From a virus: a DNA stretch of 64,000 bases. Both the position numbers and the translations under genes were made by a program. Positions 1-8,242 of this stretch are shown here, piece by piece. How positions within the stretch are numbered: the stretch's first letter is position 1; each line of letters begins with the position of its first letter. The stretch lies in IMG/VR virus record IMGVR_UViG_3300031834_001450, positions 1 to 64,000 of that record; one strand, 5' to 3'. A model generated the notes under the pieces. The model had not been told where the DNA came from, did not search any database, and was given only the letters and a program-made list of their open reading frames with translations.

Positions 1-394
1 TCAAATCAAATATAGTATCTTTAGATGTTAAAAAATTTATGCTTTGTAAAGGAATAAAAAATCCTTCTGATTTAAATCCTCTTAATTTCACACATCTTAC
101 TCTACCATTTAATTCAAAAAATCCAGATTTAGTTTTATCCTCATTAAGTTCTTTATCCCTATATAGATTATTTGCTCTAAGAAATATTTCTTTGATAGAG
201 CATTCAATAGGAAAAAATATACCTATATCATTTATTCTTGCATCCTCACTTATTTTTACATCTTTAGATATTATTACATGATTACCTTGAATAATAGTTC
301 CTTGTATTTGTGTACAATCTTCAAGTTCAATTATACTATCTATTTGTACTATAGTTGCACAATAATTTGGATTTCCTTTAAGTTCTATTTTCAT
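1..394 (-). CDS. RNA ligase-like protein, N-terminal part (runs off window)
   Basis: The frame is open from an ATG at 394 to the window edge, about 131 codons. It starts MKIELKGNPNYCATIV and contains GIFFPIE, NNLYRD and a late block RVRCVKLRGFKSEGFFIP. I recognise this from memory as the N-terminal half of a phage RNA ligase / nucleotidyltransferase family. The KLRGFKSEGFF stretch may lie near the adenylation site, but the rest of the catalytic domain is outside the window. The role would be RNA repair or sealing. The assignment rests on pattern recall only, and no catalytic lysine is assigned. Confidence 0.5.
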   Translation of the reverse strand, partial: MKIELKGNPNYCATIVQIDSIIELEDCTQIQGTIIQGNHVIISKDVKISEDARINDIGIFFPIECSIKEIFLRANNLYRDKELNEDKTKSGFFELNGRVRCVKLRGFKSEGFFIPLQSINFLTSKDTIFDL

Positions 395-604
395 TTATTT
401 TCCTTTTTCTAATTTCAAATGAAATATTTTTGGTTTATCTATAAACATTCCTTCATTATTTATTTTTCTATTTTTAAAATAATTTGATTTTTTAAAAACA
501 GTATAAAAATTAGCATTTTGTTCTCCACCACCATCTATATACTATTCAAGCCATTCATTCATATCTTTAAGAGATTTGAATTCTAAATTTAATACTTTAG
601 ACAT
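395..604 (-). pseudogene. Small protein gene interrupted by an in-frame amber codon
   Basis: An ATG at 604 has a good ribosome-binding site (AAAAAGGAG, 6 nt upstream) and abuts the stop of the upstream zinc-ribbon gene. The frame runs 20 codons to MNEWLE, meets TAG at 544-542, then continues open for 48 codons (YIDGGGEQN ... KLEKGK) to a TAA at 397-395, directly before the next gene's ATG. The residues after TAG look protein-like and fill the gap exactly, so this was probably one gene of about 69 residues. It may be inactivated, read through by a suppressor, or carry a sequence error. No family recognised. Confidence 0.45.
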
Positions 605-1009
605 TTATTTATTCTCCTTTTTAGTTGTAGTATAAGAATAAGAAATATAAGTTTCTATATTAAATTCATTTCCACAATTACTACATTCTATATTCTCATC
701 TCCATCATTATAAAAATAAGAACTTTCACTATCTGGTTTATGCAAATAACCACAATATGGACAAATTGCTCCATCATCACTATATTGATAATCATCCTCT
801 TCATGTTCTTTTTGGAAGTTTTCTATTTCAGATTGTATTCTTTTCTCTTCACAATCTTGACATCTAAATCCACCAAGAGTTCCCCATCGATTCATAGTAC
901 CTAATTCTAAAGTGTGTTTTCCACAAGACAAACATACGTCATGTTTTTCACATCTATTAAAATATTCTGGTTTTGTTTCATCACATATATAACATTTTTT
1001 ATCTTTCAT
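605..1009 (-). CDS. Zinc-ribbon protein, function unknown
   Basis: 134 residues with several CxxC knuckles: CYIC near residue 6, CLSC near 27, CQDC near 51, CPYC near 83 and CSNC near 109. This suggests two or three structural zinc sites. The middle (QKEHEEDDYQYSDDG) is acidic. The ATG at 1009 opens the gene and the stop abuts the next small gene. Such proteins in phages are usually small nucleic-acid or protein-binding factors. No specific function can be assigned. Confidence 0.6.
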   Translation of the reverse strand: MKDKKCYICDETKPEYFNRCEKHDVCLSCGKHTLELGTMNRWGTLGGFRCQDCEEKRIQSEIENFQKEHEEDDYQYSDDGAICPYCGYLHKPDSESSYFYNDGDENIECSNCGNEFNIETYISYSYTTTKKENK

Positions 1010-1048
1010 TTTTTATTCTTCCTTGTTATTTTCTTTATCTATTATTTA

Positions 1049-1119
1049 GTGAACTAAATACAACTCTAACTATATTTATTTTATTTTATTTTTGAAATCG
1101 GTGAACCAAACATAACTCA
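1049..1119. repeat. Imperfect direct repeat pair
   Basis: GTGAACTAAATACAACTC (1049-1066) and GTGAACCAAACATAACTC (1101-1118) match at 15 of 18 positions. They lie in the leader of the zinc-ribbon gene and are less AT-rich than the surrounding spacer. Function unknown. Confidence 0.35.
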
Positions 1120-1165
1120 TCAATTGGTTTTATTTTATTTTTTCCTTATTTAATTTAATTTTATT

Positions 1166-1198
1166 TATAATATATAAAATACTTTTAAAAAATTAAAT
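1166..1198 (-). promoter_or_regulatory. Recurrent promoter-like element, copy a (distal)
   Basis: On the minus strand it reads ATTTAA, T6, AAAAGTA, T4, ATATATTATA, the 33-base spacing seen in eight other copies. It lies about 157 bp upstream of the zinc-ribbon gene start at 1009, farther than the other copies lie from their genes, and is embedded in the inverted repeat. Confidence 0.45.
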
Positions 1199-1222
1199 TA
1201 TTTTTTAAAAGTATTTTATATA
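1171..1222 (-). terminator. Long perfect inverted repeat after a glycosyltransferase gene
   Basis: A 22-base arm at 1171-1192 pairs perfectly with 1201-1222 around an 8-base loop. The stem is almost all A/T. It begins 2 bases past the TAA at 1225, so it probably ends transcription of the glycosyltransferase gene. It also overlaps a copy of the recurrent promoter element. Confidence 0.5.
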
Positions 1223-1224
1223 TA

Positions 1225-2499
1225 TTAGGCTGTTCTTTTAATACTTAATTTATTAAATATATCTATTTTATTTATAATATTAAAATCTAATATAGTTTCT
1301 AATTGAGTATATACATTTTCCCAAAGGTATTTTTGTCCTTCTTCTTGATTTCTTTTTTTAATAATATCTAATTCAGTTAAATTTAATTGAATTACTTCTA
1401 ACATTTTTTCAACTGTTTCATTTATATTGGGTATTTTCCAATCACAGAAATAATTATTTGGTCTTATAGTAGCAACACTTGATATAGGAAAACCAAAATC
1501 TTGTATATATTGTGATATACCACCTACATTATGATATATAATAGGAAGACCATTTATCATTGCTTCCATAAATCCATATCCAAACCCTTCTGCAAGAGGC
1601 AATCCTATATAGCAATTACAACATCGATATCTTTTATATAATTCTCTTTTTGATATTTGTTCAGGCTTAGATAGTATAATATTATCTGATATTTTCAATT
1701 CATAAATCATAGATTTTATATCAGTTCCTGCATCTACTGTATCTACCATTCCATGAAGATACAATTTATATTTTTCTTTATTATCTACTTTTTGTAAAAA
1801 TTTATAAAAAGCTTCTATGACAAAATCTAATCCTTTTCTATTGAAATTATGTCCAACTGTAATAAAAACAAAATCATCCTCTTTAATTGCTCCACGAAAA
1901 ACTAATTGTTTAGTTAATTCTTCTTCTTCAAAATAAAAATTATCTAACCCATTTGGTAAAGATTCTAAAGTATTAGCTCCAAATTTATTTAATTGTATTT
2001 TACCAACTTCATTATAAGCAATAGAATAATCTATATTTTTACATATATCACTTAAAGATTTTCTTATATTTGGATCTATTTGTGTTGGATTAATTACATA
2101 TCCAGAATAGAAATCACTTTCTATTGGACAATATGCTATCCATGTAAATGTATCTCTATATGCAGATAATATGATATTTTCAAATTGCCATAAATCATGA
2201 ATTGTTAAAACTATATTAGGTTTAAATTCTTTTATACAATCATTTAAGATAGTTAAAGAATCTTGTTTTTTATTTTGACAATTATAAATTTTTGAATCAA
2301 ATAAATTTTCATAAAAGAAATGCCCTTTATTAGGAAGATCATTTATCGTACAATCTTCTCCACTCAAAATGCAATAATTTACTAAATATTCTTTTTGAAT
2401 AAAAAAATTACATAAATTCAAAGCTACATATGATAAACCAGTTATATTCTTAAATGAATCACTACATATTAATATTCGAGGACTATTTTTAGATTTCAA
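1225..2499 (-). CDS. GT-B glycosyltransferase (GT4-like)
   Basis: 424 residues, normal length for a GT4-type enzyme. The N-terminal domain is sugar-acceptor-like. The C-terminal domain shows the GT4 hallmarks VGHNFNRKGLDF (216-227) and PLAEGFGYGFMEAM (301-314), which includes the E-x7-E nucleotide-sugar motif (E304, E312). It should transfer a sugar from an activated donor in the cytoplasm. It is the most downstream sugar gene of the left island, separated from it by a small protein and TnpB. Donor and acceptor cannot be told from sequence. Confidence 0.75.
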   Translation of the reverse strand: MKSKNSPRILICSDSFKNITGLSYVALNLCNFFIQKEYLVNYCILSGEDCTINDLPNKGHFFYENLFDSKIYNCQNKKQDSLTILNDCIKEFKPNIVLTIHDLWQFENIILSAYRDTFTWIAYCPIESDFYSGYVINPTQIDPNIRKSLSDICKNIDYSIAYNEVGKIQLNKFGANTLESLPNGLDNFYFEEEELTKQLVFRGAIKEDDFVFITVGHNFNRKGLDFVIEAFYKFLQKVDNKEKYKLYLHGMVDTVDAGTDIKSMIYELKISDNIILSKPEQISKRELYKRYRCCNCYIGLPLAEGFGYGFMEAMINGLPIIYHNVGGISQYIQDFGFPISSVATIRPNNYFCDWKIPNINETVEKMLEVIQLNLTELDIIKKRNQEEGQKYLWENVYTQLETILDFNIINKIDIFNKLSIKRTA

Positions 2500-2529
2500 A
2501 AAATTCTCCTAATGATCTATTTTTTAAAA

Positions 2530-2557
2530 AAACTCCTTTATATTTCAAAAGGAGTTT
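2530..2557 (-). terminator. Rho-independent terminator
   Basis: A 10-bp stem AAACTCCTTT / AAAGGAGTTT with an 8-base loop is followed on the minus strand by a T-run. It sits 10 bases past the stop of the small virion-like gene. Confidence 0.75.
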
Positions 2558-2567
2558 AACTGGTGGG

Positions 2568-2849
2568 TTACACGTAAGTACCTATAATAGTAACTACATC
2601 CCCTGCTGTGAGAACATAATCGGAACTATTATTATAAATAACAACTGCTCCTGATGCAGTACTATATGCATGTTTTGTTTTAAATGAATAATCTACTTCT
2701 CCTCTTTTAATTCCAAGTGTATATGCAAAAGGATCTGTTGCATGTGCTGGAACTCCTGTACCTACAAACATAATTTTTTTTGTAGCTGTTACTTCTGCAG
2801 CAGTTACAGTGTCTTGAAGAGTTTTAACTTTTCTCCATGTTTTAACCAT
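2568..2849 (-). CDS. Small virion-like protein of unknown function
   Basis: 93 residues from ATG 2849, chosen because a very strong GGGGG ribosome-binding site lies about 8 bases upstream; the frame stays open further upstream but lacks such a signal. The product (MVKTWRKVKT ... VVTIIGTYV) is rich in A, T, V and G, has no cysteine, and looks like a small beta protein such as a capsid decoration or fibre-tip protein. That is a guess from composition. It has its own exact copy of the late-type promoter 14-mer (2944-2957), a palindromic leader and a terminator, so it is probably a strongly expressed monocistronic late gene. Confidence 0.6.
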   Translation of the reverse strand: MVKTWRKVKTLQDTVTAAEVTATKKIMFVGTGVPAHATDPFAYTLGIKRGEVDYSFKTKHAYSTASGAVVIYNNSSDYVLTAGDVVTIIGTYV

Positions 2850-2868
2850 TAAAAATACCCCCTGATAA

Positions 2869-2888
2869 AATTGTTTTATAAAACAATT
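2869..2888. repeat. 20-bp perfect palindrome in a 5' leader
   Basis: AATTGTTTTA joined to TAAAACAATT, just upstream of the GGGGG ribosome-binding site of the small virion-like gene. It could be an mRNA-stabilising leader hairpin or an operator. Confidence 0.5.
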
Positions 2889-2943
2889 AGGAATTACTTC
2901 CATATCATTTGATTATCGTTCATACTGTAAAGCATGAATAATA

Positions 2944-2957
2944 TTATTTATTAGTAA
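2944..2957 (-). promoter_or_regulatory. Late-type promoter 14-mer, minus-strand copy
   Basis: The minus strand reads TTACTAATAAATAA exactly, identical to the copies before the sheath, tape-measure and gp25-like genes. It lies 95 bp upstream of ATG 2849 and overlaps the last codons and stop of tnpB. Confidence 0.6.
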
Positions 2958-4177
2958 AAACCTTTTAAATAATATATTTCTTGGGCTGAGTTATTTAAAT
3001 CTTCACTCATATTTCCACAAGCGTAACTTTCTGTTTTGATAACAGTAGAATTTTTTAAAAGGTTTATTCCTTCTCTTTTAATATTTATTGAAGCATTTAA
3101 ATCCCTATCAATTTCTAGTCCACAATCACAAATATACGTCCGTTCTGACAATAAAAGTTCTTTCTTAACTTGTCCACAATTTGAACAAAGTTTACTACTT
3201 GGAAACCATCTGTCAGTTGTTACAAAATGTTTATTTGCTTTAAATGCTTTCCATTTGAGATTGGTTAAAAATTCTGAAAAACTAAAATCAAGTGTTACTG
3301 TTTTTGAAATACCTTTATTGAATTGCTTCATTCCTTCAATATTTAAATCCTCAAATATTAAAACATCAAACTTTGAAACTAATTCATGGGCTAAATTCCA
3401 TTGAAACCCTGTTCTTTGATTTGTAATGTTCAAATAAGTTTTAGCTAAAACCACTCTTTGTTTTTCAAAATTATTTGAATCGTTCTTTTTCTTTGAAAAT
3501 TTTCTATGTCTAATTTTTAATCTTCTTTCTTTTCTTCGATAAAATTTTTGATTTTCAAATTCCATTTCTGAACTTACAAGAAAATTTTTACAAGACATAT
3601 CAGCACTAAAAACTTTTGATTCTTGAATCTCAATTGGAAGATTTATTTCAAAATCTTTTTCAACTAAAATAGAAGCAAAGTATTGATTACATTTGTTTTT
3701 TGAAATTGTAATAGATTTTATTTTTGAATCGAAAATTCTCTTATCCTTAAATTTAATCCAATCAATTTTTGGAATTTTAATTTTTTTATTTTTAAAATCT
3801 ATTTTAAAATCCTTGGGTACTCTAAAAGAATTTTGTCTTTTATGTTTACTCTTAAATTTAGGAAAACCTAATTCTTTTTTACCTTGTTTTACTCTTCTAA
3901 AAAAGTTTAAATAGGCTTTTTCTAGATTTAAAATTGATTGCTGTAAAACCTGAGAATCTATTTCATTCATCCATTCATAACCTTCTAATTTTTTAATAAT
4001 AGTAAAATCTTTTATAGCATTATAGGCTGAATATTTTATTCCATGTTTATAGGAGTCAATTTTATAACCTAAGACTGAATTCCAAACAAATCTACAGACA
4101 CCAAAATACTTCTCAAAAGTTTCTTTTTGAATTATATTTGGATAGATTCTTATTTTATAGGCTTTATTTATTTTCAT
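2951..4177 (-). CDS. tnpB: TnpB RNA-guided nuclease (IS200/IS605 OrfB family), no TnpA
   Basis: 408 residues, full family length. The N-terminus (NKAYKIRIYPN) and GVCRFVWN (26-33) are typical OrfB. RuvC-like catalytic residues are visible: D193 in SADMSCKNF, E276 in LIFEDLNIEGM and D359 in DRDLNASINI. A zinc finger is formed by C331, C334, C350 and C352 after DRWFPSSK. TnpB proteins are guided by an RNA made from the 3' end of the gene and the element end. No TnpA transposase is nearby. The gene starts 9 bp after a glycosyltransferase stop and ends inside the promoter of the next gene. It appears intact. Confidence 0.9.
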   Translation of the reverse strand: MKINKAYKIRIYPNIIQKETFEKYFGVCRFVWNSVLGYKIDSYKHGIKYSAYNAIKDFTIIKKLEGYEWMNEIDSQVLQQSILNLEKAYLNFFRRVKQGKKELGFPKFKSKHKRQNSFRVPKDFKIDFKNKKIKIPKIDWIKFKDKRIFDSKIKSITISKNKCNQYFASILVEKDFEINLPIEIQESKVFSADMSCKNFLVSSEMEFENQKFYRRKERRLKIRHRKFSKKKNDSNNFEKQRVVLAKTYLNITNQRTGFQWNLAHELVSKFDVLIFEDLNIEGMKQFNKGISKTVTLDFSFSEFLTNLKWKAFKANKHFVTTDRWFPSSKLCSNCGQVKKELLLSERTYICDCGLEIDRDLNASINIKREGINLLKNSTVIKTESYACGNMSEDLNNSAQEIYYLKGFY

Positions 4178-4186
4178 AATTTTAAT

Positions 4187-4936
4187 TTAATTGAAAGTTA
4201 TTTTATTTGAATCAAATTCATAAAAATTAGTATTATTTAAATAGTGTTTAGTATTACAACTATCTCCTCGTATTTCTTTACACCCTTCTCGAAGTAATAA
4301 TTTTCTTAATATCCAATCTGGAGCATATCTTCTATATAATTTTTCACCGTCATTTATTACTTCATAAAGATTTTGTGTTATATCTATTATATTATTTAAT
4401 ATTTTAATAGGTAAAATAAAACAACCAAAACTATCAGACATTACTTGTTTTTTAGATTTTATAATATATGGGATATTTATAATATATGGAATTATTTCTT
4501 TATTTTTTCTTTCAAGAATTTTACATAATTTATATATATCATTAGCATCAATTTTTATATCAGCATCAATATAAAAAATATAATCAAAAGAAGTAAGTAC
4601 TTTCTTAATATTCATAAACATATATATTCTTTGTTTTGCCCATCCAACTTCATGAGCATTTTTTTCATTCATATTTTCTTTATAAATAGCATCAAAAGGT
4701 AATTTTGTAACTTGTATATTATATGTTTCAAAATTAAATAAATTCTCTTCAGGGCATTCTGTGCATGATAAAATATCTTGAAGATTTTTTGTCATTTGAT
4801 TATGACAAGAAAATAATCGATAAGTAAATAAATTAGATATTTTATTATATTTAGATGACTCCATAAAATAGTTTAAATTTTCTATTTCATGACAATTATT
4901 TTGCTCTGGAAAAAGACTCATATATAAAATTTTCAA
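4187..4936 (-). CDS. GT-A type glycosyltransferase
   Basis: 249 residues. A DxD metal and nucleotide-sugar motif is clear in FDYIFYIDADIKID (D124, D126), preceded by GWAKQRIYMF, an arrangement resembling galactosyl/mannosyltransferases of the GT34 type. It probably transfers a hexose from a nucleotide sugar. The TnpB gene follows 9 bp after its stop, so loss of a few C-terminal residues on insertion is possible. Part of the left glycan island. Confidence 0.6.
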   Translation of the reverse strand: MKILYMSLFPEQNNCHEIENLNYFMESSKYNKISNLFTYRLFSCHNQMTKNLQDILSCTECPEENLFNFETYNIQVTKLPFDAIYKENMNEKNAHEVGWAKQRIYMFMNIKKVLTSFDYIFYIDADIKIDANDIYKLCKILERKNKEIIPYIINIPYIIKSKKQVMSDSFGCFILPIKILNNIIDITQNLYEVINDGEKLYRRYAPDWILRKLLLREGCKEIRGDSCNTKHYLNNTNFYEFDSNKITFN

Positions 4937-4969
4937 CTTAACTTCTCCTTATAATTTAAAAATAATTGT

Positions 4970-5944
4970 TTAGTCTGAATATAGAGTATTCATAATTCGT
5001 TGTATAGCATTATCAAAATAATCTTCTTCTGCTAATTGTTCTGATTTTTTAAGTATTTCTTCTCTATTTGAATTTAATAATTTATCATATTGATTAACTA
5101 TTTTTTCTATATTCATATGATTATAAGTAAAATCTGGATAATATTTTGAAGCATAGCACATAGTACTGCTAATATAAGGGGTTCGTGAATAAAAAGATTC
5201 TATTATCGCTCTTCCTGGTCCTGGTCTAGCATCAGGATTTATATATACTTTTGATTTAGATAACCAAGGAATTAATCCTCGATTATTAGTAGTTATTGCA
5301 TCTTGAAATTCAATTTCAGGGTATAATGGTTGTAAAATATTTTTTCTATTTGTAGGATAAACAATTCTTTTATCTGGATATTTCTCTTTAAGCATCAACA
5401 TTATTTCAATAGCAAAGGCTAATGTTATTTCATTTCTATTAATTGATCCTGATAAAAGAATATCGATATCTCTTTGTTCATATGGTAAAGAAAAATTTAC
5501 CCTTTCAAGAAACATTCCCATATCTATAACTTTATGTTGATATCTACCAAAGAATTTCATGTGTGATGGAATTCCAGACATAATAATATCAACTTCTTTA
5601 CATAATGCTGTATATATAATACCATTTTTATTTATTAAATTATCACCTGTAAGAAATTTATAATCAGATGATATTGATAAGATTACTTTAGATCCATTTG
5701 CTTTAACTTTTCTAATAAATTCTATTTCATGTTCATAAGTATGTGTATAAGCTGAAAGTAAAATATATATATCAGCTGTCATATCTATATCTACATTATT
5801 TATATGACTTGCTCCACATTGTAATAATTTACCTAAAGCAATATTGCAATCATCATTCCAAGGTGCATTAAAATTAGGAGTAGACCATCTTCCTCCTTCT
5901 ATTGGTTGCATTATTAACCATTTTTTATCCCTATAATCTATCAA
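4970..5944 (-). CDS. GT-B glycosyltransferase-like protein
   Basis: About 324 residues. The C-terminal half contains DILLSGSINRN, a Rossmann stretch, then INPDARPGPGRAIIESFYS with an E that could correspond to the GT-B donor-site glutamate, followed by FTYNHMNIE. The start chosen is TTG 5944 with GAAGG 7-8 bases upstream, overlapping the previous gene's end; ATG 5911 (MQPIEGG) is an alternative. Probably a cytoplasmic sugar transferase, but more divergent than the other island glycosyltransferases. Confidence 0.5.
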   Translation of the reverse strand: MIDYRDKKWLIMQPIEGGRWSTPNFNAPWNDDCNIALGKLLQCGASHINNVDIDMTADIYILLSAYTHTYEHEIEFIRKVKANGSKVILSISSDYKFLTGDNLINKNGIIYTALCKEVDIIMSGIPSHMKFFGRYQHKVIDMGMFLERVNFSLPYEQRDIDILLSGSINRNEITLAFAIEIMLMLKEKYPDKRIVYPTNRKNILQPLYPEIEFQDAITTNNRGLIPWLSKSKVYINPDARPGPGRAIIESFYSRTPYISSTMCYASKYYPDFTYNHMNIEKIVNQYDKLLNSNREEILKKSEQLAEEDYFDNAIQRIMNTLYSD

Positions 5945-7565
5945 AATTATAACCTTCTTTTTTAAATTTATCTATTATTTTTTTATAAAATTCATTATTA
6001 ATTTTTAAATTATTAAACAAATTATAATGATATTCAGCTTTTTCTATATTATTTAATATTTTACTTTTAATATATATTTTATATAACATATAATGAGCAA
6101 TTGCATGACTAGGATAATGATTAACTACATTTTGAAAATAAGGTAAACAAATATCATATCTATTATTTTTATAATTAGTATTTTCTAAAAAATTTACAAT
6201 TAAATTCATATACTGAGCATATTCTTCTATTTGTTCTGGTTTTACTCCAGGTGCTTTGATATTACAATTAGATACAGTATATTTATTATAGTCAGTAGTT
6301 AGTAAATATCCATTATCTTTACATTGTTGATATAATCGGCTTCCAGCAATAGGAACAACAATAAATATATGAGCCCAATCTATCCCTATATCAAGTAATA
6401 AATCTAAAGTTTCTTTTCTATGTTTATCATATTCATTGGGAAAACCAATTACAATAAATGCATGAAGTCTTATATTATATTTTTTTAATAATTTTACAGC
6501 TTTATATATTTGTTCTTTTTTAAGAGGTTTATTTATTATTTTATGTAAAACATATTCTGACCCAGATTCAATAGCTAAAGGAAGTAATTTTATTTTAGTA
6601 TCTGCCAATGCTTTTGCTATTTCTTCATCTATTTTAAAAACAGCAATACCATTAGGGAATTCTATATTAATATTTAATTTTCTAATTTCTTCTAATAAAT
6701 ATAAAGCTCTTTCTTTATTAGCAAGAAAATGATCATCTTCAATAAGAAGAGTATTCATTTTATAATTATTAATGTAATATTTAATAGTTTCTAAAAATCT
6801 TTCATTAGACATTATTCTAATTTTTTTACCATGAACGATATAATTACTACAATAACAACAATTATAAGGGCATCCACGTGAAGTATGAATACTTACTTCT
6901 ATTTTATTAGAATCTTTATCTACATAAGATCGTCCATTATATTTTTTTAAATTTATATAAGTAAAATTAATAATTGGAATATCATCAAGATTATAAATAA
7001 AATCATATTCAGGTTTAATATTTAATTTTAATGATTTTTTTGTTATTAAAGATTTACTTATTTCATGTACTTGCTTATTCTCTTTATCATCTAATAATTT
7101 TTTAAAAGGTAATTCTCCTTCACCATAACATAGAATATCAATACAAGAAATTTCAGTAAATAAATCTTCATATAAATTTGTAGCTAATCCACCACCAATA
7201 ATAAGAATATTTTCTGGTAATATTTCTTTAATTATAGGACATAAATATTTCATATGAGGAAAACTAGTATTAAATAGAGCTGAAATACAGATGTATTTAG
7301 GATCAAAAGATTTTAATTTTATTGTAACTATGTTAATAATATATTCTTGATATTTATTTACTTCTAAATTGGGTGTATTTAATATCTCATAATTTAAATC
7401 TAAAATTTCTATATTATATTCTTTATTTTGATTTATGTATGAAATAATAGATAATACTCCATAAGGTGGTGTTAAGGTTGGTAATTTTTGTCCTACTTTA
7501 GAAGGTTTATATTCATCAAATGGAAGATAGGGAGGAATTATAAATAATATTTTATTGTTGAGCAT
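5931..7565 (-). CDS. B12-binding radical SAM protein with C-terminal TPR-like region
   Basis: About 544 residues from ATG 7565; an upstream TTG at 7583 would add six. The N-terminus is a cobalamin-binding-type Rossmann domain (PTLTPPYGVLSI, LIIGGGLATNL, GEGELPF). A radical SAM domain follows with the CxxxCxxC cluster motif in SRGCPYNCCYC (near residues 232-239). The last 110 residues (YPSHAIAHYMLYKIY) look TPR-like. This class includes methyltransferases and ring-forming enzymes; the substrate is unknown. The ATG overlaps the FkbM gene end, so the two are translationally linked. Ends with TAG. Confidence 0.75.
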   Translation of the reverse strand: MLNNKILFIIPPYLPFDEYKPSKVGQKLPTLTPPYGVLSIISYINQNKEYNIEILDLNYEILNTPNLEVNKYQEYIINIVTIKLKSFDPKYICISALFNTSFPHMKYLCPIIKEILPENILIIGGGLATNLYEDLFTEISCIDILCYGEGELPFKKLLDDKENKQVHEISKSLITKKSLKLNIKPEYDFIYNLDDIPIINFTYINLKKYNGRSYVDKDSNKIEVSIHTSRGCPYNCCYCSNYIVHGKKIRIMSNERFLETIKYYINNYKMNTLLIEDDHFLANKERALYLLEEIRKLNINIEFPNGIAVFKIDEEIAKALADTKIKLLPLAIESGSEYVLHKIINKPLKKEQIYKAVKLLKKYNIRLHAFIVIGFPNEYDKHRKETLDLLLDIGIDWAHIFIVVPIAGSRLYQQCKDNGYLLTTDYNKYTVSNCNIKAPGVKPEQIEEYAQYMNLIVNFLENTNYKNNRYDICLPYFQNVVNHYPSHAIAHYMLYKIYIKSKILNNIEKAEYHYNLFNNLKINNEFYKKIIDKFKKEGYNFDRL

Positions 7566-8232
7566 GTATATCCAACCATCCAAAACTTAAATTTTCTCTA
7601 TCTAATCCTCGTAATTCATTAAATTTTATATACCTATCTAAAGCGATATCAGCACTAACCCATTTATCTAAAGGAAGTAATTGCCCAAATAAACCTGAAC
7701 TTAATGGTGTATTATTGGCCTGATTTCTTAACTGAAAATATTTATACCCAGCTTTTTGAAGATTTATAAATAAATGCATATAATCTATTTTATTTAATTC
7801 AAAAGAAACAAATTTAGGTTTTTCTTTAGCAAACCTTAAATGAAAGGAAGTTATTATATCACAACCTTCTATATCAACTTTCATATAATATGGTATTCCA
7901 TACTTTTCAAAAAGACTACTTATATTTATTGACTCAACTATTATTTTAGTACTTGTTTCTCCATCTTGTTCTGCAATATGTTGATAGATACTTCCCCATT
8001 CTAATTTAGTTGGATGAATATAAAAATCTATTTTAGTTATTTCATCAGATACTACATTATTTAAAAGAATTAATTGACCTTTATTTATTTCATCTTTAAA
8101 TTTTTTATTTCCTATTTCAGTTAAATTGGGGTTACCTTCTACTGCTATTACTTTAAATCCCTGCTCTAAATAATAAGCAGTATCTGTACCATCACAAAAA
8201 CCTAAATCAAATATTAATTTATTGTTTTGCAT
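7552..8232 (-). CDS. FkbM-family methyltransferase
   Basis: 226 residues. The SAM-binding start LIFDLGFCDGTDTAYYL and the acidic strand end IAVEGNP are typical. KVDIEGCD near residue 118 and the following FVSFELN match the FkbM family. FkbM enzymes usually O-methylate sugars or small metabolites. The gene lies between two radical SAM genes and a second methyltransferase-like gene, so glycan methylation is the likely role. Confidence 0.75.
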   Translation of the reverse strand: MQNNKLIFDLGFCDGTDTAYYLEQGFKVIAVEGNPNLTEIGNKKFKDEINKGQLILLNNVVSDEITKIDFYIHPTKLEWGSIYQHIAEQDGETSTKIIVESINISSLFEKYGIPYYMKVDIEGCDIITSFHLRFAKEKPKFVSFELNKIDYMHLFINLQKAGYKYFQLRNQANNTPLSSGLFGQLLPLDKWVSADIALDRYIKFNELRGLDRENLSFGWLDIHAQQ

Positions 8233-8242
8233 CTTAACCTCT

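Noticed and set aside
395-604. General reassignment of TAG to an amino acid in this phage
   Set aside because: TAG is a clean stop in many genes, for example at 5931, 20430, 22281, 24755 and 26398, followed by the next gene's ribosome-binding site. Only one small gene has an internal TAG.
3036-3404. Open frame opposite the TnpB gene, plus strand
   Set aside because: Antisense shadow of a well-supported TnpB; no ribosome-binding site, and the protein is low-complexity.
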